Below, in pieces: positions 1 to 9,318 of a DNA stretch of 64,000 nt. Source of the DNA: Oceanihabitans gracilariae (GTDB lineage Bacteria; Bacteroidota; Bacteroidia; Flavobacteriales; Flavobacteriaceae); contig NZ_JBHULM010000011.1 in assembly GCF_042684485.1 (NCBI RefSeq), forward strand, positions 1,736,001-1,800,000, written 5' to 3'. Within the stretch, counting starts at the first letter, position 1; each line of letters opens with the position of its first letter. A model generated the notes under the pieces. That model ran no database searches. It was not told the origin of the DNA and saw only the letters and a list, made by a program, of their open reading frames with translations. A program made the translations under genes and the position numbers.

Positions 1-80
1 AACCATGAACATGTGTCATTTTATATATGCTTTTACTTTATCATTATTATAAATAGAGTAGAGCTTAACCTATGTATATA

Positions 81-110
81 AAAAAACCACCTCAAAAAGA
101 GGTGGTTTTT
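81..110 (-). terminator. Intrinsic terminator of the Sus-like operon
   Basis: A 12-bp stem (AAAAACCACCTC pairing with GAGGTGGTTTTT) with a 5-base loop lies just past the stop codon of the last minus-strand gene. On the minus strand it is followed by a run of T. It closes the operon that begins with the SusC gene. Bases 1-80 show no gene or other clear feature. Confidence 0.85.
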
Positions 111-132
111 AATATGATTTAATTACTTAAAA

Positions 133-1008
133 TTAGTAAGGAGTAACTTCATAAGTTTGTCCTCCATTAGATACTGTTAAGTAAGCTATTGGAGCTTGAC
201 CTGAAGTAGCAGATAAATCAAAAGCACCTGTAACAACTATTGAACCACTATTGTCAAAATACTCGTGGTTAAAGTTTAAAGTTAAAGGAACATCTGTAGT
301 GTCTCCAAATCCAGCATGTGGATTGTCATATAATTCAGCAATAAGAAGGTATTCTCCATCACCAAAGAAATAAGAATCACTTTCTGGACATGATGCTGTA
401 GCCATTAGGTAACCTAAGTTAGCAAAAGTAGCTGCATCAAAAAGAACAACATCAAAATCAATTGCACAAAGTTCTACTGTAGTAGAAGAAACATCTTCTT
501 CTTCAATAGTAACTTGACCATCCCAATCTAAATCTAAATCAATAAAAGTATTGATATAGTCATTAGTAATAGTTACGGTATGCTCAAAAGCAGCAATGTT
601 AAAGTTAGCTCTAGAAGAACCTCCAATAACTAATGTTTCATCTCCTTCAATATCACCAGTTTGTAATATATCTACAGTTGCAGAACCAGTAGTACTTCCC
701 GCAGGAATAGTAATTGTGTGTCCTTCAAAGTCAGCGCTATCTGCTGAACCTCCAACTTGAACTAAATCAATTACTGCGTTTACAGGTTGAGTTTCTGCTA
801 AAGTAGCAACTACTTCTATTTGATAAGTACTTTCATCATCAGCGTCAATTGCACTTTCGTCAATTGATGTAGCAGATGAAGAAGAAAGAGTTATAGTAGC
901 AGTGCTGTAATCTATAATTGATTCATTTGTATTATCATCTTCATTACAAGCAGTAACTAAAATACCTGTAAGAGCTAATAATCCAATGTTTTTAAATATT
1001 TTATTCAT
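133..1008 (-). CDS. Lipoprotein with Calx-beta-like domain, Sus-like operon
   Basis: A 291-residue exported lipoprotein. The signal peptide ends in a lipobox with Cys21 followed by acidic residues (NEDDN), typical of Bacteroidota surface lipoproteins. Residues about 35-150 look like a Calx-beta repeat: an acidic beta-rich region with 'GDIEGDETL' and a final 'TVTITND'. The C-terminal 140 residues are beta-rich and unassigned. It is the last gene of the SusC/SusD operon, 26 bp after the previous gene. Accessory lipoproteins in this position often bind the imported ligand at the cell surface (SusE/SusF-like role). That role is inferred from position, and the ligand is unknown. Confidence 0.7.
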   Translation of the reverse strand: MNKIFKNIGLLALTGILVTACNEDDNTNESIIDYSTATITLSSSSATSIDESAIDADDESTYQIEVVATLAETQPVNAVIDLVQVGGSADSADFEGHTITIPAGSTTGSATVDILQTGDIEGDETLVIGGSSRANFNIAAFEHTVTITNDYINTFIDLDLDWDGQVTIEEEDVSSTTVELCAIDFDVVLFDAATFANLGYLMATASCPESDSYFFGDGEYLLIAELYDNPHAGFGDTTDVPLTLNFNHEYFDNSGSIVVTGAFDLSATSGQAPIAYLTVSNGGQTYEVTPY

Positions 1009-1034
1009 AATATTTTCTTTGTTTTATATTAAAA

Positions 1035-1826
1035 TTATTGCTTGTACATAACCCAAGCACTTCCATCATAAACACCATCTACTCCAGAAGTAGTCCAAAC
1101 AATGTTACCATCATTATCTACATATCCTTCAGCATAGATAGGGTTAGAGTATTGCCATTCGTCAATTAAACTTAATTCACCACAAGTATCAGTAAATGTT
1201 ACAGCATAACCAGCACCTGGCCATCCCATCATAGAATCGATTTCATATAAACCAGGTCCTAATTCAGTAACGATGTGATTTTGAAGTCCAGAAGAATAGT
1301 TAATAGCATATGTTCCAGCTAAATCAGAAGAACAGTTAACTACTAAGCTATAATCTCCCATTGAAGAGTTATAGTAGTATACAGATCCATCAGTTTTGTA
1401 AACTTTAGTTCTAAAGCTTAAAACATCACCAATACGTAAGTCAGCTTCAACAACACCTGTACCAGATAATAATGACGTTAGGTCACTAATAACTAAGTTG
1501 TAAGGTAAAGAAGTTGTTTCTGCTAAAGAAATCTCAGTACCACCATTAAATGATTTTACAATTTCGATTTTTTCTAATTGATCCGTAGTTCCAGCTGTTT
1601 GTGAAACAGTCATATCTAAGTATGCATTAGTAATTGTTACTAAAGCATCTTCTAGAGGTACTCCAGCTTCAGGACTACCTAAGATAGAACTATTTGAAGT
1701 AGCAGTAACATCTACTAATAGTCCAGCTTCGTCTGCGATCTCTGCTACAGTATCTGCATCAGTCTCACATGCAACAATACTAAATAATGCTGCGAATGCT
1801 AAAAATATATTTTTTAAATTTTTCAT
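1035..1826 (-). CDS. Surface lipoprotein of Sus-like operon (SusE-like position)
   Basis: A 263-residue lipoprotein whose signal peptide ends at Cys20 (SIVAC). The mature part is beta-rich. The C-terminal third, with 'FTDTCGELSLIDEWQYSNP' and a Gly/Asp/Trp-rich end, resembles the small beta-sandwich domains found in lipoproteins encoded beside SusCD pairs. It lies 18 bp after susD and 26 bp before the Calx-beta lipoprotein, so it is probably co-transcribed. A ligand-binding accessory role is inferred from position only. I do not recognise a named family with certainty. Confidence 0.65.
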   Translation of the reverse strand: MKNLKNIFLAFAALFSIVACETDADTVAEIADEAGLLVDVTATSNSSILGSPEAGVPLEDALVTITNAYLDMTVSQTAGTTDQLEKIEIVKSFNGGTEISLAETTSLPYNLVISDLTSLLSGTGVVEADLRIGDVLSFRTKVYKTDGSVYYYNSSMGDYSLVVNCSSDLAGTYAINYSSGLQNHIVTELGPGLYEIDSMMGWPGAGYAVTFTDTCGELSLIDEWQYSNPIYAEGYVDNDGNIVWTTSGVDGVYDGSAWVMYKQ

Positions 1827-1844
1827 TTTGTTTTTTTTTTAAAA

Positions 1845-3278
1845 TTAGTTTGTCCACCATAATGGCGTAGTTAATACATCAGGACCTTGATCGGCTACTG
1901 CTGCAGAATAATTAACACCATTCACAGATTGTTGTGCAATAGGGTAATTTAAACGACTAGGAATAGAAGATTCTTGAGCATCAATTGCTAGAGGTAAAAC
2001 AGGGAATCCTGTACGTCTATATTCAGTCCATGCTTCAAAACCTTGTAAATATAAAGCTACCCATGATTGTTCAGCTATTTGTTGTAATCCTGCTTGCCCA
2101 CCACTATAAGAAATAGATACGTTAGCAACTCCGTTAGAAGAACATGAAGCAGCGATACCTGCATTAAAGTAATCAGCAGCACTACCACCAATGTAACCTT
2201 TTTCAGCAGCTTCAGCCATTAAGAAATTTAATTGAGCAAAAGACATAAAATAAGCTGGTTCTTCAGCTTCTAAATATTTTTCTCCAATAAGAGAAACATT
2301 GTTAGAATCTCCGTAGAAAGAATCTCCAATTGCTTCGATACCTGCAGGCTTACCTACATAACCGTTTCCAGAACCATTACCTCCAACTTCTTGAGCGTAA
2401 ACTGGTAATCTTGGGTCACCAGTAGCAATCATATAGTTTACTAATTCTTCACCTAAACACCATTCGTTAACACGACCACCATCAACTAAACCTTCAAAAT
2501 AAGGGTTAGCATTTGGAGAAGCAGCTAAGTAAGCCATTTTAGCCTCATCATCATTGCTAGCAAACATTTCACCAGCGTTAACTAAAGCTTGTAATTCAGC
2601 AGCTGCATTATATCCACCAGAAGAAGCTCTCATTAAAGCTCTAAATTTTAAGGAATTTGCAAATAATTTCCATTTCGTGTAATCTCCACCGTAAATTAAA
2701 TCTTGACTTGCATCAATAGTACCAGTACCATTTAATAATGTATTAGCTCGAGTAAGCATGCTAATTATTGCAGGGTAAACTACTGTTTCACTATCATCAT
2801 AAACAGGTGTAATAATTCCTGACTCTCCTTGAGAAGCTTCAGTCATTGGAATATCTCCAAAAGTATCTGTTAATAATTGGTAAGCATATGCTTGCATTAC
2901 TAAAGCAACACCTTGTAGGTTACTATTACCTTCTTCTGCTGCTAATTCTTCCATTGTTACAGCATCTTTAATTACAGATGAGTATAATACAGACCATAAA
3001 GCTTCAATAGAAGCTTGTCTTGGTATATATAATTCATTATCGTTATATACTGGTTTTCCTAGGTGTTGTGCCCAACATGAACCAGCCTCACCAGCTAAAA
3101 AGATATCTTGTATTCTATCTCCTGCAGATCTTGTAATACCAGCTAAAAGTAATTCAGCAGGAACAGAAACAGGATTATTAGGGTCGGTGTTTGTCTCTTC
3201 GAAATCACCATCACAACTTGTAAACGTAAGGGCTTGCCCCAGTATTACAAGCGCTAGTAAAAATTTTATTTTTTTCAT
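1845..3278 (-). CDS. SusD/RagB-family nutrient-binding lipoprotein
   Basis: A 477-residue lipoprotein with signal peptide and lipobox Cys22 (TFTSCDGDFEE). The early motif 'NTDPNNPVSVPAELLLAG', the alpha-helical TPR-like body and the C-terminal segment 'QSWVALYLQGFEAWTEYRR' are characteristic of the SusD-like subgroup that pairs with RagA-type receptors. SusD proteins form a lid over the SusC barrel and capture the substrate outside the cell. The gene starts 11 bp after the SusC gene, the usual arrangement. The substrate (glycan or peptide) cannot be told: no glycoside hydrolase, protease or sulfatase gene lies in the operon. Confidence 0.93.
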   Translation of the reverse strand: MKKIKFLLALVILGQALTFTSCDGDFEETNTDPNNPVSVPAELLLAGITRSAGDRIQDIFLAGEAGSCWAQHLGKPVYNDNELYIPRQASIEALWSVLYSSVIKDAVTMEELAAEEGNSNLQGVALVMQAYAYQLLTDTFGDIPMTEASQGESGIITPVYDDSETVVYPAIISMLTRANTLLNGTGTIDASQDLIYGGDYTKWKLFANSLKFRALMRASSGGYNAAAELQALVNAGEMFASNDDEAKMAYLAASPNANPYFEGLVDGGRVNEWCLGEELVNYMIATGDPRLPVYAQEVGGNGSGNGYVGKPAGIEAIGDSFYGDSNNVSLIGEKYLEAEEPAYFMSFAQLNFLMAEAAEKGYIGGSAADYFNAGIAASCSSNGVANVSISYSGGQAGLQQIAEQSWVALYLQGFEAWTEYRRTGFPVLPLAIDAQESSIPSRLNYPIAQQSVNGVNYSAAVADQGPDVLTTPLWWTN

Positions 3279-3289
3279 ATTCTTTTTTT

Positions 3290-6200
3290 TTAGAATTTAA
3301 GATTTAAATTGAATCCAATACTTCTTGTAGATGGTATTTGTGCATACTCAAGACCTTGGTTACCTGTACCACTACTAAAAGCAGATTCTGGATCAATATG
3401 TGGAACTTTTTTGTAAAGAATAGCTACGTTTCTAACTGTTGCTCCAACAGAAATATTATCAATTCCTGTGTTTTTAAATAAGCTGTTAGGAATAGTATAA
3501 GTTAATGCTAATTCTCTCCATTTTACGAAAGATGCGTCATATACTGAAGATTCTGCAATGTTTTGAGAATACGTAGTAGAGAAGAAACTTTGTGCAGTTG
3601 TAACAACGTTATTAGGAACATAGTTTCCTGTACCATCATCCATTACACCTTGACCAACTATACCAGTCTCACGACCTTGAGTTGTTTCTTCTAATACACC
3701 AGCTAATTTACCCCAAGAGTTTGTTTGAGAATAAATATCTCCACCAGACTTCACATCAAATAAAGTAGATAAACTAAAGTTTTTGTAAGACATGTTAATT
3801 CCTAAACCTCCAGTCCAATCTGGGTTGATGTTACCTAATATTTTGTTAGTAGCATCTGCTTGTGGTAAACCATTTTCATAAATAATGTTTCCAGCATCAT
3901 CTCTTAAGAAACCAGGACCATATAAAGCTCCTACTGCTTCTCCTTCACGAGCTACAACATCTACGTTCCATAATCCTCCTAAAACAACTTGACCGTTGTT
4001 TGTTGTTGGGTCATCATCGATATTGCTTGCTTCATTTGTATTCTTAGCGAAGTTAATGTTAACACCTAAGTTAAAACCATCATCACTTCTTAAAATTTTA
4101 GCTCCTAAAGATAACTCAACACCTTTATTAGTAATATCTGCTACGTTATCCCAGAAAGCAGTGTAACCTGAAGCAGGATCAATATCCTTAGCCATAATTA
4201 CATCTGTAGTTTTCTTATCGTAGTAAGTAGCGTTTAAGTTAATTCTGTTGTTGAATAATCTTGTTTCTAAACCAACTTCATATTCTTGCGTATCTTCATT
4301 TCCAATTTCTGGGTTATATAAAGTACCAGGTAAGAAAGCTACAGGAGTAGATCCCCAAGGAGATGTTGAAAATGCAAAAGTAGGATCAATACTGTAAGGT
4401 GCTAATGGACCTGCACTACCTACTTTAGACCAACCTCCTCTTACTTTTAAGTAAGATACAGTTTCTCCAGAAATATCAAACATATCTGTTACAATAGCAC
4501 TACCAGTTACACTTGGGTAAAAGAAGCTATTGTTTTTTACTGGTAATACAGATGCCCAGTCATTTCTTCCTGTTACATCAATAAATAAGTAATCTCTATA
4601 AGAAATTTGAGCAAAACCAAATACACTGTTTATTTGTTCTTTAGAAGTGAATTGTTGTAAAGTTGGAGTAACACCATCTCTTGTATTAGAAATGTTATAT
4701 ACATCTGGTACTTGTAATTCACCAGCTACCATGTTGTTTAAGTGGTAGTTGTTAACCATCATGTTACCTCCCACGTTTAAACTAGTTTTAAAATTCTCTC
4801 CTATATCAGTGTTATAACTTAAGATAGCTTGTGAGTTAATTTCAGAACGGTTACGGATAACTTCTTGGTAAGAACCTCTTGGAGTTTCATAAGTACCAAA
4901 AGCACGTTTTTTAGCATCTAATGAAGAGAAGTAATCAAGACCAGTTTGTACAGAAACACTAAATTTCTCGCTAAATTGGTATCCTAAGTTTACATTACCA
5001 TTAAGACGGTCTCTATCAAACTCATTTGTGTTTGTATCTAATGACCAGTAAGGGTTATTGTTATATGCTAAGTTCCAGTTAATAGGAGTAGCATCATCTG
5101 TTCCAGCAGCAAAACCTGTTGGAAGGTTTCTCCAATCTTTTAAAGCTGTATAATCTACGTTTCTTGCAGACCAAACTAATTGACCTAATTGGTTATTAGC
5201 ATCTCCATAACCTACAGATGGTAAGTTATTACTTTCTGTTTTAATATAGTTAACACTAACACCAGCAGTCCATTTGTCTGATAATTTCATGTTTACTTTT
5301 GTAGAAATATTGTATTTTCTAAGGTCTGTATTGTAAAGAATACCTTGTTGGTCTGTTAAACCTAAAGATAATCTAGCATCTACTGTTTCACTTGATTTTG
5401 AGAATGCAATGTTGTTATTAGTAGTAATACCAGTTTCAAAGAAATCTTTTACGTTATCAGGATAAGATACCCATGGAGTAGCTTCACCATTAACAGAATC
5501 CCATTGAACAAATTCTAATCCAGCATCTAAAGCAGGACCCCAACTTTCATCAACTCCACCGTCTCCAGTTACACCGTCTACATATTCAAAATATGAAGCA
5601 CTGTTACCTTGTCCGTAAGAGTTTTGGTAATCTGGTAAGATAAAAGGATTTTCAAAACTAGCACTTGAAGTAATTTCAATTCCTAATTTGTCAGATTTAG
5701 ATCTACCTGATTTAGTTGTTACAACTAATACACCGTTAGCACCACGCATACCATATAAAGAAGTTGCAGCACCACCTTTTAAAACGTTTATAGATTCGAT
5801 ATCATCTTGATTTAAATCTGCTAAACCGTTAGGTGTACTTGTACCTCCACTACTTGTAGAGTTACCATAACTTCCGTTATCAAGCACAACACCATCTACA
5901 ACAACTAAAGGCTGAGTATCACCACTAATAGAAGTAATACCTCTAATAACGATTCTACTTTCAGCTCCTACAGCTCCAGATGCGCTTGTTACATTTACAC
6001 CAGCTACTTTACCACTTAAAGAGTTTACAATGTTACCATCTCTTACTGTAGTTAATTCTTCCGATTTAACTTGTTGAGACGCGTAACCTAATGCTTTCTC
6101 TTCTCTTTTTATACCAAGAGCAGTTACAACTACTTCATCTAAAGTGTTGTCAGGTTGTAAAGAAACATCAATTGTACTTGATGTACCTACAGCTTGTGTT

Positions 6201-6442
6201 TGGTTTGCGTAACCAACATAACTGAAAATTAAAACATCACCTTGTTTTGCACTAATTGAATAGTTTCCATCAAAATCGGTTGATGTCCCAGTACTAGTTC
6301 CTTGAATAATAACTGTTGCCGTTGGAAGAGGCAAGCCGTTTTCATCAGAAACTGTTCCTGAAATTGTTTTTTCTTGTGCAAACGTAAATTGCACAACAAA
6401 CGCCAGTAATAGCGTTAAAATTCCACTAAACTTTGTTTTCAT
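3290..6442 (-). CDS. SusC/RagA-family TonB-linked outer membrane receptor
   Basis: A 1050-residue TonB-dependent transporter. After a signal peptide (cleavage near TFAQE) comes a carboxypeptidase-regulatory-like domain (about 25-105; 'ISGTVSDENGLPLPTATV'). It is followed by a plug domain with 'DEVVVTALGIKREEKALGYA' and the SusC hallmark 'GAATSLYGMRGANGVLVVTTK'. The rest is a large beta-barrel ending in an aromatic residue (NLNLKF). With the SusD protein encoded next it should form a pedal-bin importer powered by TonB. The 120 bp upstream (6443-6562) probably hold its promoter, but no clear TTTG/TANNTTTG pair was found there. Confidence 0.95.
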   Translation of the reverse strand: MKTKFSGILTLLLAFVVQFTFAQEKTISGTVSDENGLPLPTATVIIQGTSTGTSTDFDGNYSISAKQGDVLIFSYVGYANQTQAVGTSSTIDVSLQPDNTLDEVVVTALGIKREEKALGYASQQVKSEELTTVRDGNIVNSLSGKVAGVNVTSASGAVGAESRIVIRGITSISGDTQPLVVVDGVVLDNGSYGNSTSSGGTSTPNGLADLNQDDIESINVLKGGAATSLYGMRGANGVLVVTTKSGRSKSDKLGIEITSSASFENPFILPDYQNSYGQGNSASYFEYVDGVTGDGGVDESWGPALDAGLEFVQWDSVNGEATPWVSYPDNVKDFFETGITTNNNIAFSKSSETVDARLSLGLTDQQGILYNTDLRKYNISTKVNMKLSDKWTAGVSVNYIKTESNNLPSVGYGDANNQLGQLVWSARNVDYTALKDWRNLPTGFAAGTDDATPINWNLAYNNNPYWSLDTNTNEFDRDRLNGNVNLGYQFSEKFSVSVQTGLDYFSSLDAKKRAFGTYETPRGSYQEVIRNRSEINSQAILSYNTDIGENFKTSLNVGGNMMVNNYHLNNMVAGELQVPDVYNISNTRDGVTPTLQQFTSKEQINSVFGFAQISYRDYLFIDVTGRNDWASVLPVKNNSFFYPSVTGSAIVTDMFDISGETVSYLKVRGGWSKVGSAGPLAPYSIDPTFAFSTSPWGSTPVAFLPGTLYNPEIGNEDTQEYEVGLETRLFNNRINLNATYYDKKTTDVIMAKDIDPASGYTAFWDNVADITNKGVELSLGAKILRSDDGFNLGVNINFAKNTNEASNIDDDPTTNNGQVVLGGLWNVDVVAREGEAVGALYGPGFLRDDAGNIIYENGLPQADATNKILGNINPDWTGGLGINMSYKNFSLSTLFDVKSGGDIYSQTNSWGKLAGVLEETTQGRETGIVGQGVMDDGTGNYVPNNVVTTAQSFFSTTYSQNIAESSVYDASFVKWRELALTYTIPNSLFKNTGIDNISVGATVRNVAILYKKVPHIDPESAFSSGTGNQGLEYAQIPSTRSIGFNLNLKF

Positions 6443-6562
6443 TTTATATTTTATTTGAATTAGTCTATGCCAAAAATCATAATAAAAAGTTAATAAAACA
6501 ATAATTATAGGTTAAAATTTTGAATTTTTTTTCAGAGTAATGCTTTTAAGCTTGCTAATAAC

Positions 6563-8257
6563 TCAGAAAATTGCGGTTAAACTTAAATGAATCTTAGAAT
6601 TAGAAAATTTAAATTTTTGATTTTCATTTTTACCATTTGCATAATTAAATTTAAGTAATCCTGCCTTGGTTAATAGCCCGAAACCAAATCCAAAACCGTA
6701 TAGTTTTTCCTTTTGTATGGTAAGCTTGTTTTCAAAATAAGAAAAATCAATGATGGAGTGTATGTAAAGCGAGTTGCTTAATTGGTATCTGTATTCTGTG
6801 TTTACTAGTCCATACATAGAGGCGTTAAGACTATTTTCTTCAAAACCTCTTATAGAGTTTATACCTCCAAATAAAAATAATTCGTTTTCTAAGTAATTTT
6901 CAGAAAATAAACTAGAAGCATTTAGCCTAATGTAGGCGCTATTTTTTTGGTTTAGATTAAATATTTTAAAGGCATCAATAAATAAGCTGGTTTGGTTTTC
7001 AGAATTATTAAGATATTTTCTTTTTCCGTTACCTATTTCAAATGCTAAAAATAAATTTCTATTAAAAAGATAATTGTTCTGTAGTTTACTGTAACTAAAC
7101 TTTAAGGTATACATGTTAGACTTGTAATCCTGTATTTCTGAAATTGCATTATCATCACTTAATAGGTTATTAGAGTTGGTGTTTTTAATACCTAAGTAAA
7201 TGTTGGTTTGTGGGTTTATTTGGTAATATAATTTAGCAACTTGGTTTACGTTGGTGTAGGAGGAATCCTTTTTTAAAATTTGTAAACCTACTTCAGTTCC
7301 AACAGGGGAAGAAAATAAATATGGAATATTTAAATTGGCATTAAATGTTTTTTGTTCACTTTCATCGCTTTTATAAATCAAGTTAAAAGATTCCCCAGCA
7401 TTTAAATTGTTATTAAGGTTAAGGTTTAGGTAACCATTAAAATCAATCTTATTAGTAGACTCATTAGTACCAAAACCTAGAAAGCCATCAAAATTATTGC
7501 TTTTAGCTTTTTCAATATACATATATAGTATGGTAGAGTCTTTTGTAAAAAGTACTTCGGGGTCTTTTATTTTATTGGCAAATCTTAAATCATTTAATGC
7601 CTCCGTTTTTTCTTTTATTTCAGAAAGATTAAAAGTGGTATTTGTTTTTAACTTTAAATAGTGTTTTAAATACGCTTTAGGAAACTTCTCATATCCTTTA
7701 ATTATAATTTTATCAATAGATCTTTTTTCGGTGTTGGTTACAGAAGTTAAATTCGCTTTTAAGGTAGTATTGTTTTTTATGGTAATATTTTGCAGTTGTA
7801 TTTTGTTAAAAGGAAAACCTAAATCGCTAATTTTAGAATTTAAAGTATATAGACTTTTTTCTAGATCTGTAAAAGGTAAAATAAAATAGTTGTCATTTAT
7901 TTGGTGGGTAACTTTCTCTATGATATTTCTCGGAACTATTTTTTCGTTATAATATATATGTATATCAACGTATCTTTTTTTTAGTTGGAAAAATGAGAGG
8001 TAAGAACTGTCATTTTCTTTTATTAATGGTTTTACTTCGTTTTCAATATAACCAATTTGAAAAAGTTTTTGCTGAAGCATATTTACTTCTGCTTTAATAC
8101 TGTTAAAATCAATATGTGATTGCTTATAAGAAAGAGAGTCAATAACAGTATTTTCTATTTCGGTTTCACCAGTAATTTTTAAATAAAAATTTTGGCCAAT
8201 TACTTTCAAAGAAAATAAAAGGCATAATAATATGGTAAAAAAGAAAGATTTAGACAC
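6563..8257 (-). CDS. Omp85/TamA-like outer membrane barrel protein with POTRA-like N-terminus
   Basis: A 564-residue exported protein with a signal peptide ending near VIGQN. Residues 25-260 look like POTRA-type alpha/beta repeats: 'IDKIIIKGYEKFPKAYLKHY' is a POTRA-like start, followed by 'TFNLSEIKEKTEALNDLRFA'. The C-terminal half is a beta-barrel carrying 'GGINSIRGFEENS' near residue 470, which matches the conserved (V/I)RGF loop of Omp85 and two-partner-secretion barrels. It ends in Phe. It is shorter than BamA, so it is more likely a TamA or surface-antigen relative than the essential BamA. It lies upstream of the SusC gene on the same strand, and whether they are co-transcribed is unclear. 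Confidence 0.75.
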   Translation of the reverse strand: MSKSFFFTILLCLLFSLKVIGQNFYLKITGETEIENTVIDSLSYKQSHIDFNSIKAEVNMLQQKLFQIGYIENEVKPLIKENDSSYLSFFQLKKRYVDIHIYYNEKIVPRNIIEKVTHQINDNYFILPFTDLEKSLYTLNSKISDLGFPFNKIQLQNITIKNNTTLKANLTSVTNTEKRSIDKIIIKGYEKFPKAYLKHYLKLKTNTTFNLSEIKEKTEALNDLRFANKIKDPEVLFTKDSTILYMYIEKAKSNNFDGFLGFGTNESTNKIDFNGYLNLNLNNNLNAGESFNLIYKSDESEQKTFNANLNIPYLFSSPVGTEVGLQILKKDSSYTNVNQVAKLYYQINPQTNIYLGIKNTNSNNLLSDDNAISEIQDYKSNMYTLKFSYSKLQNNYLFNRNLFLAFEIGNGKRKYLNNSENQTSLFIDAFKIFNLNQKNSAYIRLNASSLFSENYLENELFLFGGINSIRGFEENSLNASMYGLVNTEYRYQLSNSLYIHSIIDFSYFENKLTIQKEKLYGFGFGFGLLTKAGLLKFNYANGKNENQKFKFSNSKIHLSLTAIF

Positions 8258-8365
8258 GATGAATTTTCTGCTTTTTTTAATTGTGTAAATCTAACGGAAA
8301 AACAATAGGAATAATACAGTTTGAAAATTAAATTTTAAAATCTATTAAAAATTAATGGTTTAGAG

Positions 8366-8396
8366 TTTGATTCTTTCAAATTAATTCCTACATTTG
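8366..8396 (+). promoter_or_regulatory. Housekeeping promoter of the str operon
   Basis: TTTG at 8366-8369, exactly 19 bp, then TACATTTG at 8389-8396. This matches the Bacteroidota sigma-A consensus TTTG-N19-TANNTTTG. Transcription should start near 8402, leaving a leader of about 38 bases before rpsL. Confidence 0.9.
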
Positions 8397-8400
8397 CAGC

Positions 8401-8414
8401 CCTCTAAGAAGAGG
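8401..8414 (+). promoter_or_regulatory. 5'-terminal hairpin of the str operon mRNA
   Basis: A perfect 5-bp stem (CCTCT / AGAGG) with a 4-base loop sits at or next to the predicted transcription start. It could stabilise the very long ribosomal mRNA or act in autoregulation. This is inferred from position. Confidence 0.5.
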
Positions 8415-8439
8415 ATTTTAAAATTTATATATAATATAT

Positions 8440-8814
8440 ATGCCAACAATTTCACAATTAGTACGAAAAGGAAGAGCCAAAATAACCAAGAAGAGTAAAT
8501 CGGCTGCTTTAGATTCGTGTCCACAAAGACGTGGTGTGTGTACTCGTGTTTATACAACAACACCTAAAAAACCTAACTCAGCAATGCGTAAGGTGGCAAG
8601 GGTTCGTTTAACAAACGGTAACGAGGTGAATGCATACATTGGTGGAGAAGGACACAATTTACAAGAGCACTCGATAGTATTGGTTAGAGGTGGAAGGGTA
8701 AAAGATTTACCAGGAGTTAGATATCACATTGTTCGTGGTGCCTTAGACACAGCAGGTGTTGCAGGTAGAACGCAACGTAGATCTAAGTATGGTGCAAAAC
8801 GCCCTAAGAAGTAA
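8440..8814 (+). CDS. rpsL: 30S ribosomal protein S12
   Basis: 124 residues, the usual length. S12 sits at the decoding centre of the 30S subunit. The conserved 'TTPKKPNSAMRKVARVRL' and 'GGRVKDLPGVRYHIVRG' segments are intact. The lysines in PKKPNS and VKDLPG, where streptomycin-resistance changes usually occur, have the wild-type (sensitive) identity. It is the first gene of the run, 38 bp after a consensus promoter start, and is followed 21 bp later by rpsG. Confidence 0.98.
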   Translation: MPTISQLVRKGRAKITKKSKSAALDSCPQRRGVCTRVYTTTPKKPNSAMRKVARVRLTNGNEVNAYIGGEGHNLQEHSIVLVRGGRVKDLPGVRYHIVRGALDTAGVAGRTQRRSKYGAKRPKK

Positions 8815-8835
8815 TTTAAACTTTAAGAAGAAGAC

Positions 8836-9312
8836 ATGAGAAAAAGAGCAGCGAAGAAAAGACCGCTTTTACCAGATCCTAAATTTAACGACCAGTTAGT
8901 AACTCGTTTCGTTAATATGATGATGTGGGATGGTAAAAAGTCTATAGCTTTTAAAGTATTCTATGATGCAATTGCTATTGTAGAAGAAAAGAAAACAGAT
9001 GATGAAAAAACAGCATTAGAGATCTGGAAAGATGCTTTATCTAACGTTATGCCTCACGTAGAAGTGCGTAGTCGTAGAGTAGGTGGTGCAACATTTCAAA
9101 TACCAATGCAAATTCGTCCAGATAGAAAAGTATCAACAGCAATGAAGTGGTTAATAGGTTATGCTCGTAAAAGAAACGAGAAGTCTATGGCACAACGTTT
9201 AGCTTCAGAGGTTTTAGCAGCAGCTAAAGAAGAAGGAGCAGCTGTTAAGAAAAGAGTAGATACTCATAAAATGGCAGAGGCAAATAAAGCGTTCTCTCAC
9301 TTTAGATTTTAA
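8836..9312 (+). CDS. rpsG: 30S ribosomal protein S7
   Basis: 158 residues. S7 nucleates assembly of the 30S head and binds 16S rRNA near the E site. The start 'MRKRAAKKRPLLPDPKF' and the family block 'VEVRSRRVGGATFQIP' are present. It lies in the classic str order rpsL-rpsG-fusA, with 6 bp to fusA. In E. coli S7 is the autoregulator of this operon; no matching site can be recognised here by eye. Confidence 0.98.
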   Translation: MRKRAAKKRPLLPDPKFNDQLVTRFVNMMMWDGKKSIAFKVFYDAIAIVEEKKTDDEKTALEIWKDALSNVMPHVEVRSRRVGGATFQIPMQIRPDRKVSTAMKWLIGYARKRNEKSMAQRLASEVLAAAKEEGAAVKKRVDTHKMAEANKAFSHFRF

Positions 9313-9318
9313 TAAGAA

